From an uncultured Mailhella sp. (lineage in GTDB: Bacteria > Desulfobacterota > Desulfovibrionia > Desulfovibrionales > Desulfovibrionaceae), in the NCBI RefSeq assembly GCF_944324615.1, contig NZ_CALUWY010000014.1:1-53101 (forward strand): 53,101 nucleotides of DNA, given 5' to 3'. How positions within the stretch are numbered: position 1 is the stretch's first letter; every line of letters begins with the position of its first letter. Positions 1 to 8,018 of this stretch are shown in pieces. Both the position numbers and the translations under genes were made by a program. The notes under the pieces were generated by a model. It saw only the letters and a program-made list of their open reading frames with translations, was not told where the DNA came from and made no database searches.

Positions 1-874
1 ACCCTTCGCCACGCCGCTTAAAAACGGCGACATGGTGGAGATCATCACCGACAAGAACCGCCATCCTCACCGCGACTGGCTGAAAATCGTCAAGACGGCC
101 AAGGCCAGAAGCCGCATTCAGCATTATCTGCGCACGGAAGAGCGCATGGCCGCCGTGGCCCTCGGCAAGGAACTTCTGGAAAAAGAGGGCCGCAAGATGG
201 ACTTCAACGTCACCAAGGCGGCCAAGGACGGCAGACTGCAGATTGTGGTGCCGGAATTTTCCCTGAATGCCCTGGACGATCTGTTCGCCTCCGTGGGCAC
301 GGGGCGGCTTACGCCGCGGAAGGTGCTCCAGAAGCTCATTTCCATCCTGAACCCCCGGCAGGAGACGGCGCTGGAGGAACCCGCGCCCGCACCCAAGCCC
401 GACGGCACGCCCAAGAAGCCCGTGGACGGCATCACCATCAAGGGCATAGAGGACACGCTCATTCACTTTGCCAAGTGCTGCAAGCCCGTGCCCGGCGATC
501 AGGTGGTGGGCTTCATCAGCCGCGGCCGCGGCGTCATCGTGCATACGGCAAACTGCCCCCATGTGCAGAACCTGGAATCGGAACGCCTCATTTCCGTGAA
601 CTGGAACAACGAGGAGAGCAAGCCCTTCCCGGCCGAAATTTCCATCATGGGCCTCAACGAAAAGGGCCTGCTGGCCAAGATCAGCCTTGTGTTCGTGCAG
701 CAGGATGTGAACATCAACGCCCTTCAGATCAAGTCCACCGTGGACGGCCGTTCCCAGATGGATTTCACCGTGGAAGTGCGCGATGCCGTGCATCTTTATC
801 AGACCATAGACAAGCTGCGCACCATAGAGCATGTGCTTGAGGTGCGGCGCGGTACGGCCGTGATGGAAATGTAA
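1..874 (+). CDS. spoT: RelA/SpoT-family (p)ppGpp synthetase/hydrolase, C-terminal part
   Basis: Partial gene: frame 2 is already open at base 2 (PFATPLKNGDMVEIIT...), so the catalytic HD and synthetase domains lie to the left of the window. What is visible is the end of the TGS domain (PLKNGDMVEI), the helical region with DWLKIVKTAKARSRI, a Cys/His-rich zinc-finger or RIS domain (HFAKCCKPVPGDQVVGF ... VHTANCPHV) and a C-terminal ACT domain ending VRRGTAVMEM. This is the usual C-terminal regulatory half of long RSH proteins, which senses ribosome-bound uncharged tRNA and controls the stringent response in the cytoplasm. Whether it is bifunctional cannot be judged from this end. A hairpin terminator follows directly, so it ends its transcription unit. 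The methionine at 32 is internal, not the start. Confidence 0.95.
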   Translation, partial: PFATPLKNGDMVEIITDKNRHPHRDWLKIVKTAKARSRIQHYLRTEERMAAVALGKELLEKEGRKMDFNVTKAAKDGRLQIVVPEFSLNALDDLFASVGTGRLTPRKVLQKLISILNPRQETALEEPAPAPKPDGTPKKPVDGITIKGIEDTLIHFAKCCKPVPGDQVVGFISRGRGVIVHTANCPHVQNLESERLISVNWNNEESKPFPAEISIMGLNEKGLLAKISLVFVQQDVNINALQIKSTVDGRSQMDFTVEVRDAVHLYQTIDKLRTIEHVLEVRRGTAVMEM

Positions 875-898
875 CCCGGACACGCTCCGTTCCCGCAC

Positions 899-934
899 AA
901 AAGCCCGTCCGCATTCTCTGCGCGGCGGGCTTTT
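899..934 (+). terminator. Rho-independent terminator after spoT
   Basis: Inverted repeat AAAAGCCCG ... CGGGCTTTT with further GC pairs inside, ending in TTTT and lying 25 bases after the spoT stop codon. The stem is symmetric, so it could work on both strands. Confidence 0.8.
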
Positions 935-1572
935 GTGGTTAAAAGAAAAACAGCCTTGCTGATTCAGAAAATCCAGGGTCTTGAGTAAGAGAGAAAAAGT
1001 TTTTTGATGTGCTGAGAATGGGGTGCGGTCCGGCAACTGAGCCTTCAAGCATCGCAAAAGTCCATGGCAGGAGAAAAGGGGATGCCGTTTGCTGAAGGAT
1101 GACAGGGGAGGATTTCGGCGGGGAAAAACGATAGTTAAGGGCAGGCGTTCCGGCTTCGTGGGATAAGGCAAACATGACCGGATATCTCATTCGGCAGGGA
1201 AGTTGCCGTATGTCCGCCGGTAAGAGCAATGCCGGGGGCAGAAGCGGAGGTCGGCGCGGTGGGTGAGAGGGCTTTGCAGACGCACAGAGTCCCATGACGC
1301 CTGAGACCGCGGAGAAGTACGGGGAGCGGACAGCGGGCTTTTTCCGTGTTGCGGATCCTCGGTGCTGACGGCGGTGCAAGGGAACCGCGGATATTGCAGG
1401 GAACTCTCACGGGAGGATTTTCCCTGAGCTGCAGGGCAGTTCTGGAAAGCGGAATCATGCGGTCGGAGCACATCGGTGTTTCCCGGCCTGCCCCTGAAAC
1501 AGGAAGGTGTTCACAGGATATCGGCGGGAGCGGAACCGGGACAGCCGGTGAGGCATACCTCTGTGCCATGGG
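935..1572. other. Gene-free stretch between spoT and the DprA-like gene
   Basis: About 640 bases with no reading frame showing a recognisable protein or consistent ribosome-binding site. Translations here are Arg/Pro/Ser-rich shadow sequences. It forms one flank of the AT-richer RecQ/DprA island. I see no tRNA, repeat or clear promoter in it. Confidence 0.6.
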
Positions 1573-2829
1573 TTATTCCTGCCGGTTCTGCTCCGCCATG
1601 AGGGGGGAGGCAGCGGTATATCTGACCGGTCTGCAATGTTTGACCACGGCTTTTTCTTTTACAGCACGGTTCAACCAGGTTTCGAGCTGTTTCGGCAGGA
1701 GACCGAGTTCTTCTGCAAGGTGCGTCAACTCCTCTTTCGAGAAGGAAGCCCGGCCCATTTTTTTTAGGATAAGGGGCAGGCACAGGTCATAGGCCGTCTG
1801 TTCACAGGGGGCGGCCTCTGCAGGAGAATGTTCCGCAGGTCCCTTTTGAAGAGCATCTCCCATGTCGAGCAGGGAACCCTGCCTTATCTGCGGTATATGC
1901 TTTTCTCCTCCGGAAGCAACGGCTTCCGGCAGTTTTTCCGTGAGGCGCTCCGTTTCCTCCAGCGCAGGCCAGGGGATTGCGCCTTTATTGATGAGGTCTT
2001 TGTTTCCTTCGGGAACAGTGTTGTCCATACGAACAAAAACGGTACCTTTTCTTTTCAGTTCTTCCGTTGCCCCCGCCCAGGTGCCGCTTTTTTCCCCTAT
2101 GCCGGAACTGACGACAAGCGCATAATCGGCAAGGGCATAGATGAGCTTGTTGCGCTGCATGGCCTGCCATGCCCTCCATGGGGTATCGGGAGCATAGGGG
2201 GACAGCAGCAGCAGATTGCCGTCGGCAAGAGCATCCCGGTAATCTTTTTTCAGACTTGCCTTGTGAAGCTGGTCGGCAAGCACCCCGATGACGTGGCCGT
2301 GAGCTTTTAATGCTGCGTTCATGGAAATGCTGTCGGTACCTTTTGCCCCCCCGGATATGACGGTGATGTGCTCCCGGGCACATCGGAGAGCAACGGATTC
2401 GGCAAAAAAGGCTCCTGTCTGGTCGATATTGCGGGAGCCGACCACGGCAAGGCCTCCATGATTCAGAAAGACCTTGTTTCCCGTGCCGAAGAGTATGGCC
2501 GGAGCATCTTTTGCCAGCAGCTTATACCGACGCGGATATTCGTTGTCGCTTCTGCAAAGAAACCAGATTCCCTGCCCGGCCCAGCGCTCCATGGCAAGCC
2601 CCAGTTGAACACCCCTGCCGAGCAGATAGGAAAAGCGCTCCGGCTCCATATATGCTGCAACAGCCTCCGGCTCCATAGAGAAAAGATCGCGGGGAGAGCG
2701 GCCGTTCCGGTGAAGCCAGACGGCAAGATGGTGATATTGCGTATCGGTCAGGGGCCTGTATGGCGTCTCTCTTTCCAGAGGAGCGCATAAGAGCAGGATG
2801 GCTTTTGCATCGTCGGAGAGGGTATTCAT
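1573..2829 (-). CDS. DprA/Smf-like (SLOG superfamily) protein
   Basis: 418 residues. The start chosen is the ATG at 2829 because its A is shared with the TGA of the upstream helicase gene (TGATG), implying translational coupling; a longer frame to 2883 would lie inside the helicase. The Rossmann-like DprA/SLOG core is clear: AVVGSRN (128-134), the SGGAKGTDSISMNAAL segment (159-174) and GEKSGTWAGATEELKRKG, the last resembling the segment that binds nucleotide or ssDNA in the family. An N-terminal helical region (1-90) and a C-terminal winged-helix-like region (about 360-410) flank the core. Genuine DprA loads RecA on incoming ssDNA. A DprA-like protein paired with a phosphoribosyltransferase is also the antitoxin half of ShosTA defence modules. 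Its co-translation with a RecQ-PRTase fusion favours a defence or conflict role over ordinary competence. A second, housekeeping dprA would be expected elsewhere in the genome. Confidence 0.85.
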   Translation of the reverse strand: MNTLSDDAKAILLLCAPLERETPYRPLTDTQYHHLAVWLHRNGRSPRDLFSMEPEAVAAYMEPERFSYLLGRGVQLGLAMERWAGQGIWFLCRSDNEYPRRYKLLAKDAPAILFGTGNKVFLNHGGLAVVGSRNIDQTGAFFAESVALRCAREHITVISGGAKGTDSISMNAALKAHGHVIGVLADQLHKASLKKDYRDALADGNLLLLSPYAPDTPWRAWQAMQRNKLIYALADYALVVSSGIGEKSGTWAGATEELKRKGTVFVRMDNTVPEGNKDLINKGAIPWPALEETERLTEKLPEAVASGGEKHIPQIRQGSLLDMGDALQKGPAEHSPAEAAPCEQTAYDLCLPLILKKMGRASFSKEELTHLAEELGLLPKQLETWLNRAVKEKAVVKHCRPVRYTAASPLMAEQNRQE

Positions 2830-4916
2830 CAGTCGATCCTTAACGTATTGAGTGCCAGAGCGGCGGGAAAAACGTGGGAACATCCGTGCCTCCGCAGCAG
2901 GGCAGAGACGGCGGTCAGCGTCCAGCCGGAGTTGACAATATCATCCAGCAGCAGGCATGCGCCGGAGCATGGTGCAGAAATTTTATATATTTCCCTCAGA
3001 TTATTAATCTGCTGTATTTCGTTTTCCATACTTTTCTGCGGTTTGTTTTCACATGTCTGGAGGATACAGGGCTTGAAGGGGAGATTCAATTTAAAAGCAA
3101 CGCGCCGCGCAAAATCAGGCACAAGAACCGGGTGTCGCAACGAGGGGATGCAGGTCACCCATTCCGGCATGGGAGAGGGGGACCATTCCCGTATCATTTT
3201 TGCAAAGGCATGAACGACGGGTTCGGAAAAGAATCCCCTTTCGTATTTGTCGCGGGCAATGACGTCTCCCCATCCGCCGTCTCTCCACGCGCAAAGAGCC
3301 CGGCCTTCTTCAGAACGATACTGCTCGGGAATGGCTTTTTTTTGTTCATGGATGATCCAGAACAGTTTAGGCGGGATTTTCTGATAGTTATGAAACAGAA
3401 AGTTTCTGGCAGCCTTTTCCAGTCCCCGGTCATACGTTGCAGGCAGAGCGAGAGATGGATTGCAGTTCCGGCATTTTCCGCAGGGACGTACTATAGTGTC
3501 ATTGAGAGCGTCCTGCAGGAAATTCATCAGACATTGGGGATAGGCGATGTAGTCGTTCATCTGGCGCTGTTCAGCCTTCCTGAGCTCTGTAATGGCCTCG
3601 ACGGTTTCCCACCGGACCTTATAGCCCGAGGTATACTGATTGGCATAGTATTTCTTATTTTCCTGCGAAAGGGGAGACGGATATTCTATCGTAAGAAATT
3701 TGATGGTTTTTTCTAACTGGGATTTTGTTATATTGATTCGTGCAAGTATTTGATTTTTGGTCAGTCCGTCCTCTTCGTCGTTCAGAAGGTTCAGCAGCAG
3801 TTCGATATGCTTTTGAGCCGGAAAGGCGCTTTGTATGAAATAGTCGGTGATTTTTTCGTCTTCTTCTCCGCAGAGAAGAACGCCGTGGGCGTTGGGAATG
3901 GCACGCCCTGCGCGTCCTACCTGCTGGTAATAGTGTACCACGGAGGCGGGGCGCTGGAAGTGGATGACGAAGCCGAGATCCGGTTTATCGAAACCCATTC
4001 CGAGGGCAACCGTGGCGACAAGCACTTTAATTTCGTTTTTTATAAGCTGTTTTTCCAGCGTTTCCCTGACGGCATTGTCTTCGTCACTTTTGAGGGAACT
4101 GTAGTAGGCTTTGGCGTTGATGCCGTTTTGCTGAAGCCATTGAGATACCTTGACGGCATCTCTTACGGTCAGAGTATAGACAATGCCGCTTCCCTCCAGT
4201 CTGGGAATGGTTTGTGCCAGCCACGCCAGTCGGGCGGAAACGCCGGACAGAAAGATGTTCTGAAGGCGGAGGCTGCTGCGTACCAGCGAACCGCGCAGGA
4301 TGACAAGTTCCTGCCCCAACTGGGAGCGGATATCGGTCATTACTCTGTTGTTAGCTGTTGCGGTTGTCGCAAGAACGGGAATATTGGGAGGAAGCATCTG
4401 CAATATTCTGATAATACGACGGTAGTCAGGGCGAAAGTCATGCCCCCAGTCGGAAATGCAATGAGCCTCGTCAATGACAAGAAGACCGATGTTATGGGTA
4501 AGCTTGGGAAGTATGCGCTTTCTGAAATCTTCGTTTGCCAGTCGTTCGGGTGAGATAAGTAAAACGTCAATGGAATTTTCCTCCAGTTCTCTTTCAATAT
4601 CAGAAAATTCCCGAGGAGCATTGGTACTGTTGATGCTGCGAGCACACAGATGCAGCCTGCCTGCGGCGTCCATCTGGTTTCGCATTAAAGAAAGCAGGGG
4701 AGAAATCAGCAGAGTGGGCCCTTTGCCGTTATCACGCATAAGCCTGGTGGCAAGGAAATACACCATGCTTTTTCCCCAGCCTGTGCGTTCCACAACAAGA
4801 AGCTTTCTGTTGTTCAGAAGGTGTTCAATGCTTTCCCACTGCTGTTCGTGAAAAGAAGCCCGCGGAGAGTTCAGAGCCTTTTGAAGATACTGGAGAGCCC
4901 GTTCCTGCATAGTCAT
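2829..4916 (-). CDS. RecQ-family DNA helicase fused to a ComF-like phosphoribosyltransferase domain
   Basis: 695 residues. Superfamily 2 helicase motifs are complete: Walker A variant RTGWGKS (44-50), LLISPLLSLMRNQ, DEAH in VIDEAHCISDWGHDFRPDYRR (DEAH at 149-152), TTATAN and QQVGRAGR. After the helicase core comes a zinc-binding cluster (C...CGKCRNC, about 465-490) as in RecQ. The last 120 residues are not HRDC but a phosphoribosyltransferase fold: WVTCIPSLRHPVL, the KPQKSM segment recalling the QKGLS segment of ComF, and the PRPP-binding loop LLLDDIVNSGWTLT (655-668). AGGA lies seven bases before the ATG. Stop and start of the next gene overlap. Base composition is visibly more AT-rich than the neighbours, suggesting transfer. 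Expected chemistry is ATP-driven 3'-5' DNA unwinding plus a PRPP or nucleotide-binding activity of unknown substrate. Confidence 0.9.
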   Translation of the reverse strand: MTMQERALQYLQKALNSPRASFHEQQWESIEHLLNNRKLLVVERTGWGKSMVYFLATRLMRDNGKGPTLLISPLLSLMRNQMDAAGRLHLCARSINSTNAPREFSDIERELEENSIDVLLISPERLANEDFRKRILPKLTHNIGLLVIDEAHCISDWGHDFRPDYRRIIRILQMLPPNIPVLATTATANNRVMTDIRSQLGQELVILRGSLVRSSLRLQNIFLSGVSARLAWLAQTIPRLEGSGIVYTLTVRDAVKVSQWLQQNGINAKAYYSSLKSDEDNAVRETLEKQLIKNEIKVLVATVALGMGFDKPDLGFVIHFQRPASVVHYYQQVGRAGRAIPNAHGVLLCGEEDEKITDYFIQSAFPAQKHIELLLNLLNDEEDGLTKNQILARINITKSQLEKTIKFLTIEYPSPLSQENKKYYANQYTSGYKVRWETVEAITELRKAEQRQMNDYIAYPQCLMNFLQDALNDTIVRPCGKCRNCNPSLALPATYDRGLEKAARNFLFHNYQKIPPKLFWIIHEQKKAIPEQYRSEEGRALCAWRDGGWGDVIARDKYERGFFSEPVVHAFAKMIREWSPSPMPEWVTCIPSLRHPVLVPDFARRVAFKLNLPFKPCILQTCENKPQKSMENEIQQINNLREIYKISAPCSGACLLLDDIVNSGWTLTAVSALLRRHGCSHVFPAALALNTLRID

Positions 4917-4940
4917 GGAAGTGTCCTGCGGTTGGCGAGA

Positions 4941-4959
4941 TATAGTGTATTTCAGTATA
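4941..4959 (-). promoter_or_regulatory. Candidate promoter -10 with overlapping imperfect palindrome upstream of the recQ-like gene
   Basis: On the minus strand TATACT (4954-4959) lies about 38 bases before the helicase start and is part of an imperfect palindrome (plus strand TATAGTG, five bases, CAGTATA). The -35 match 17 bases upstream is poor (TTTCAT). The region 4945-5000 is AT-rich. A repressor operator covering the -10 is possible but only inferred. Confidence 0.3.
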
Positions 4960-5689
4960 GCTTGTTATATTTTTGAATGAAAGAGGCGCACGAGGAATAT
5001 TAATTTTTCTGAAGTGCGACAGGCAGAGCCGCATGCCGGGTATCCCGGAGATGGGGAGAACCCGGGAGGGCACGGCGGGCAACGGAGACTGGCTGAACGT
5101 GTTCTTTCCGGAAAAGGCTGGGGCAGTATCGGAGGCGCGGAACTTTTTTCATCCTGTGGAGGGCATGACCGGCAGGATAGGGGACGCGGGAGGAGGGAAG
5201 AGCGCGGGCAGAGGCAGAAAAAGGGCGAAAGTCTGATCAGCGGCCGGGCCGCCGGGAAGACTTCGGCGTCCGCCAGGAGGAGAAAACGCGGGATTTCAGA
5301 GGGCAGTCGGGGAACTACTCCCCCTGGCCCTTGCGGCGGAAAGGAGAGGGCCTGCCGACGTTACGACCGTGCGGGAAGACGCCCGTTGCGGTAACACGCT
5401 GAAGGCAGACGTCTTGGGGATGGGAAATGGTGTTTTCCGGCAGTGACGTTGCTGCAAAGATGGTTCGCAGGAGAAGCGCAGGTTCTGAACGGGGGAGCCG
5501 CCTTTCGCGCCTGCGGGAGCTGGGGCGGCCTGTCAAGAAGTGCGGGACGCCTTTTCCTCTCCCTGCCTGAAAGGGCCGGGCGCTTCGCGGAGCGTATGTT
5601 TGTGCCGTGGGTATTCGACGGCATTCTGCGGTACAGGGGGGATGTCCGCAAAGGCTTTTGCCGCGGCCGGTGCCTGTGGAGTCGGGCGC
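4960..5689. other. Gene-free stretch between the RecQ-like gene and the metallophosphoesterase
   Basis: About 730 bases. The first 60 are AT-rich and probably belong to the helicase promoter. The remainder is GC-rich with open frames on the plus strand (for example 5014-5394) whose translations are Gly/Arg/Glu-rich, without recognisable motifs and without consistent ribosome-binding sites. I see no gene, RNA or mobile-element end. Confidence 0.55.
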
Positions 5690-6817
5690 TTACCCCTTTG
5701 GGGCCCGGAACACGAAGCGCGTGATTTCCGAAGGCACGCCCAGGCGGCAGGAGAATCCGTTCCACAGGCCCGTGCCCGGACTGACGTAGAGCAGATGTCC
5801 CTGCGGGGTGGTGTAAAGCCCGCGGACATAGCCGCCGTTGTAGTGGCCGATGAGCGGAGCGAGGAAGAAGAGAAGGCCGCCGTGGGTATGGCCGGAAAGC
5901 TGAAGATCCACGTCCGGAGCGGGAATGCCCTTGTCGTTGGGCTTGTGGGCAAGAAGCACGCGCGGCCCTTCCGGCGCTCCGGCAAAGGCGGCCTTCACAT
6001 CCGTGCCCCGGCCGCCGAAGCGGGCGGCGGTATTGTCGGGCACGCCGCCGAGCACAAGTCCGCCGCCGAGCACACGGTGCTCGTTGTTCAGCATGTCCAC
6101 ACCGAGGGCGGTCAGTTCCCGTATCCAGCCGCGCGCGTCGTAGTAGTATTCGTGGTTGCCCGTGACGCCGAACACTCCGTATTTCGCCCGAAGATCGGCC
6201 AGAGGGGCCAGATCTTTTTTCAGGGCGCGGGGCAGGCCGTCTATCATGTCTCCGGTGATGACCACGGCGTCGGGGAAAAGGGCGTTCACCTTCCGCACCA
6301 CTTCCGAGAGCCACGCCGCCTTCTGCACCGGGCCTATGTGCAGATCGCTGAGCTGGACAAGGGTGAAACCTTCAAGTTCTGCTGGAAGTTTCGGCAGGGC
6401 CACTTCCACCGTGCGCACGTCGGGCACGCGCACGGCCTGCCAGGTGCCCCAGATGCCGCTTCCCAGCGCCAGCACCATCAGCAGGGCGCAGCGCAGGCCC
6501 GGAGTGAAGGGCAGGTGCCACGGCGCCCCGAAGAGCCGGGCCGCACGCAGTCCGAGACCGGCCGCATCCTTGATCAGCGCAAGGAAGAAGAGCACCAGCA
6601 GGGAGGCATACAGGGCTTCGGCCGCAAGCATGACGGGAACGGGCAGAACCGGCCGGAAAAAGCCGCCGCCCACCACCTGATAGAACACATATTTGAGCCC
6701 GGCGGCCATGAGGGCGAGGCCCAGGAGAGCCTTGGGAACAAAGCCCGCCCTCAGCGGGAGGACAAGGCTGAAAAAGCAGTACAGTGCCACGATGACGGAG
6801 GGCAGAAGAAGTCGCAT
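5690..6817 (-). CDS. Membrane-anchored metallophosphoesterase
   Basis: 375 residues from the ATG at 6817 (MRLLLPSV...). A frame 32 codons longer is open but its added sequence is Pro-rich and unlike a signal. The N-terminal 130 residues hold about four hydrophobic segments. The C-terminal part is a calcineurin-like phosphoesterase with every metal-ligand motif: LSDLHIG, TGDMIDG, GNHEYYY, LLAHKP and SGHTHGG. This arrangement matches the YkuE-type membrane metallophosphoesterases, which face the periplasm; some act on UDP-2,3-diacylglucosamine or other phosphoesters, so the substrate is not known here. No strong ribosome-binding site is visible. It stands alone, in the same direction as the flavin reductase but beyond that gene's terminator. 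Confidence 0.88.
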   Translation of the reverse strand: MRLLLPSVIVALYCFFSLVLPLRAGFVPKALLGLALMAAGLKYVFYQVVGGGFFRPVLPVPVMLAAEALYASLLVLFFLALIKDAAGLGLRAARLFGAPWHLPFTPGLRCALLMVLALGSGIWGTWQAVRVPDVRTVEVALPKLPAELEGFTLVQLSDLHIGPVQKAAWLSEVVRKVNALFPDAVVITGDMIDGLPRALKKDLAPLADLRAKYGVFGVTGNHEYYYDARGWIRELTALGVDMLNNEHRVLGGGLVLGGVPDNTAARFGGRGTDVKAAFAGAPEGPRVLLAHKPNDKGIPAPDVDLQLSGHTHGGLLFFLAPLIGHYNGGYVRGLYTTPQGHLLYVSPGTGLWNGFSCRLGVPSEITRFVFRAPKG

Positions 6818-7078
6818 AGGCTGTGGGCACGCAGGTTGAGGGTTTGCAGGCGGCACGGGAAAAACGTGCCTCGGGCCGGGGTACCGGATGCAGGGCGCGT
6901 TCCGTGCCGTCACCGGGGGCCCGGAAACAGGCAGAACAGGGAGAACCGGAAGCCTGCCCGGTTTTGCCGGGAAAAGGACGGGCAGGGGGGGGCTGCTGCC
7001 TTCAGGCGGAGAAAGCGGCCTTTCTTATCACGAAAAAGCGTTTAACAGAGGCGGCAGGTTCCGGCACGGCGGCACGAA

Positions 7079-7111
7079 AGAGCGCCCGTCGGTCATGCCG
7101 CCGGGCGCTTA
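7079..7111 (-). terminator. Terminator after the flavin reductase gene
   Basis: Inverted repeat with arms AGCGCCCG and CGGGCGCT lying four bases beyond the TGA of the upstream minus-strand gene and followed by CTTTC on that strand. The T-run is short. Confidence 0.65.
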
Positions 7112-7114
7112 TTT

Positions 7115-7648
7115 TCAGGCATTGCGGCCCATGGCAAAGGCCTGCTCCATGGCGGAGCCGCCCGCCACGTCGCCCTTTTTCCATACGCCGGAGGCAAGAA
7201 GCACACCCTTTTCCTGCGGCTTCTCCAGGCAGTCGGTAAAGCCGCGGAAGCCTTCGACGGTGCGTTCCAGCGCGGCGCGGTTGCTGTCGGCCGCCGTCAC
7301 GATGAAGTAGAATTCCTTGCCGGAAATGCCGGTATAGCGCGGAAGCGTTCTGTCGATGAAGGTCTTCATCTGCGCGTTCATGGAGTAGAAATACACGGGC
7401 GTGGCCATGACCACCACATCGGCGGCCACAAGCTTGTCCAGAAGGGGCGCCATGTCGTCTTTCTGCACGCAGGCATGGGTGGTCTGGCAGGCCTCGCAGC
7501 CGTGGCAGGGATGAAGGTCGTATTCGCGCAGACGCACGATTTCGCCCTTGTGACCGGCTTCGAGAGCGCCTTTCAGAAACGCTTCGCACAGAAGTTCGGA
7601 ATTGCCGCCCTGGCGCGGGCTTGCGGAAATGATGAGAATATTTTTCAT
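7115..7648 (-). CDS. NADPH-dependent FMN reductase / iron-sulfur flavoprotein-like flavodoxin-fold protein
   Basis: 177 residues. The ATG at 7648 is preceded by GGGAGGGG, which decides the start. MKNILIISASPRQGGNSELL is the phosphate-binding loop of the flavodoxin-like NAD(P)H:FMN oxidoreductases. The segment HPCHGCEACQTTHACVQKDD carries a compact Cys cluster (C-x2-C-x2-C-x5-C), as in Isf-type iron-sulfur flavoproteins, and ATPVYFYSMNAQMKTFIDR is the flavin-ring contact region. Likely a cytoplasmic flavin-based electron carrier or reductase used against oxygen or xenobiotics in anaerobes. Whether a [4Fe-4S] cluster is really bound cannot be told. It is monocistronic, with its own terminator. 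Confidence 0.85.
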   Translation of the reverse strand: MKNILIISASPRQGGNSELLCEAFLKGALEAGHKGEIVRLREYDLHPCHGCEACQTTHACVQKDDMAPLLDKLVAADVVVMATPVYFYSMNAQMKTFIDRTLPRYTGISGKEFYFIVTAADSNRAALERTVEGFRGFTDCLEKPQEKGVLLASGVWKKGDVAGGSAMEQAFAMGRNA

Positions 7649-8018
7649 GTTTCCCCTCCCTGAAGGGTTGCGCAGAAGCTTACCGGGGAGCCTGCGCCGT
7701 CCATGCCGGGCCGGAGGGGCGTTCTGCCCCGGCGCCTGCCCGGAAGAAAAAAGGCGCGGCGCGCCGTTCCCGGAAGAGGCGTGCCTTCTCCCCCCTCTGC
7801 GGAGGGGAGATGCCCCATATTTTTGGATATCCGCCCTTTTGTCCAGAGCGGATACTCTCTTGTTCTTGCCTGAAACTCTCACCCTGCGGAAAAACGCCGC
7901 TTTTCTGAGGAAAGGGGCGTTCTCTGCCTGCTTCCGCCCTGGAAGACGTATGCGGAATGCCCTGCATACGCGTGCCGCACAGGGGAGCGCCTGTACGACA
8001 CGGCATGGTGCGGAAAGG
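7649..8018. other. Gene-free spacer upstream of the flavin reductase
   Basis: 370 bases with several short inverted repeats (for example GTATGCGG ... CTGCATAC near 7950-7970) but no coding frame I believe. A weak promoter candidate for the flavin reductase reads TGGACA, 17 bases, AAATAT on the minus strand near 7815-7845. Confidence 0.4.

Noticed and set aside
5014..5394. Plus-strand frame in the gene-free stretch beside the RecQ-like gene
   Set aside because: Gly/Arg-rich translation, no motif, no ribosome-binding site and no overlap with any known family.
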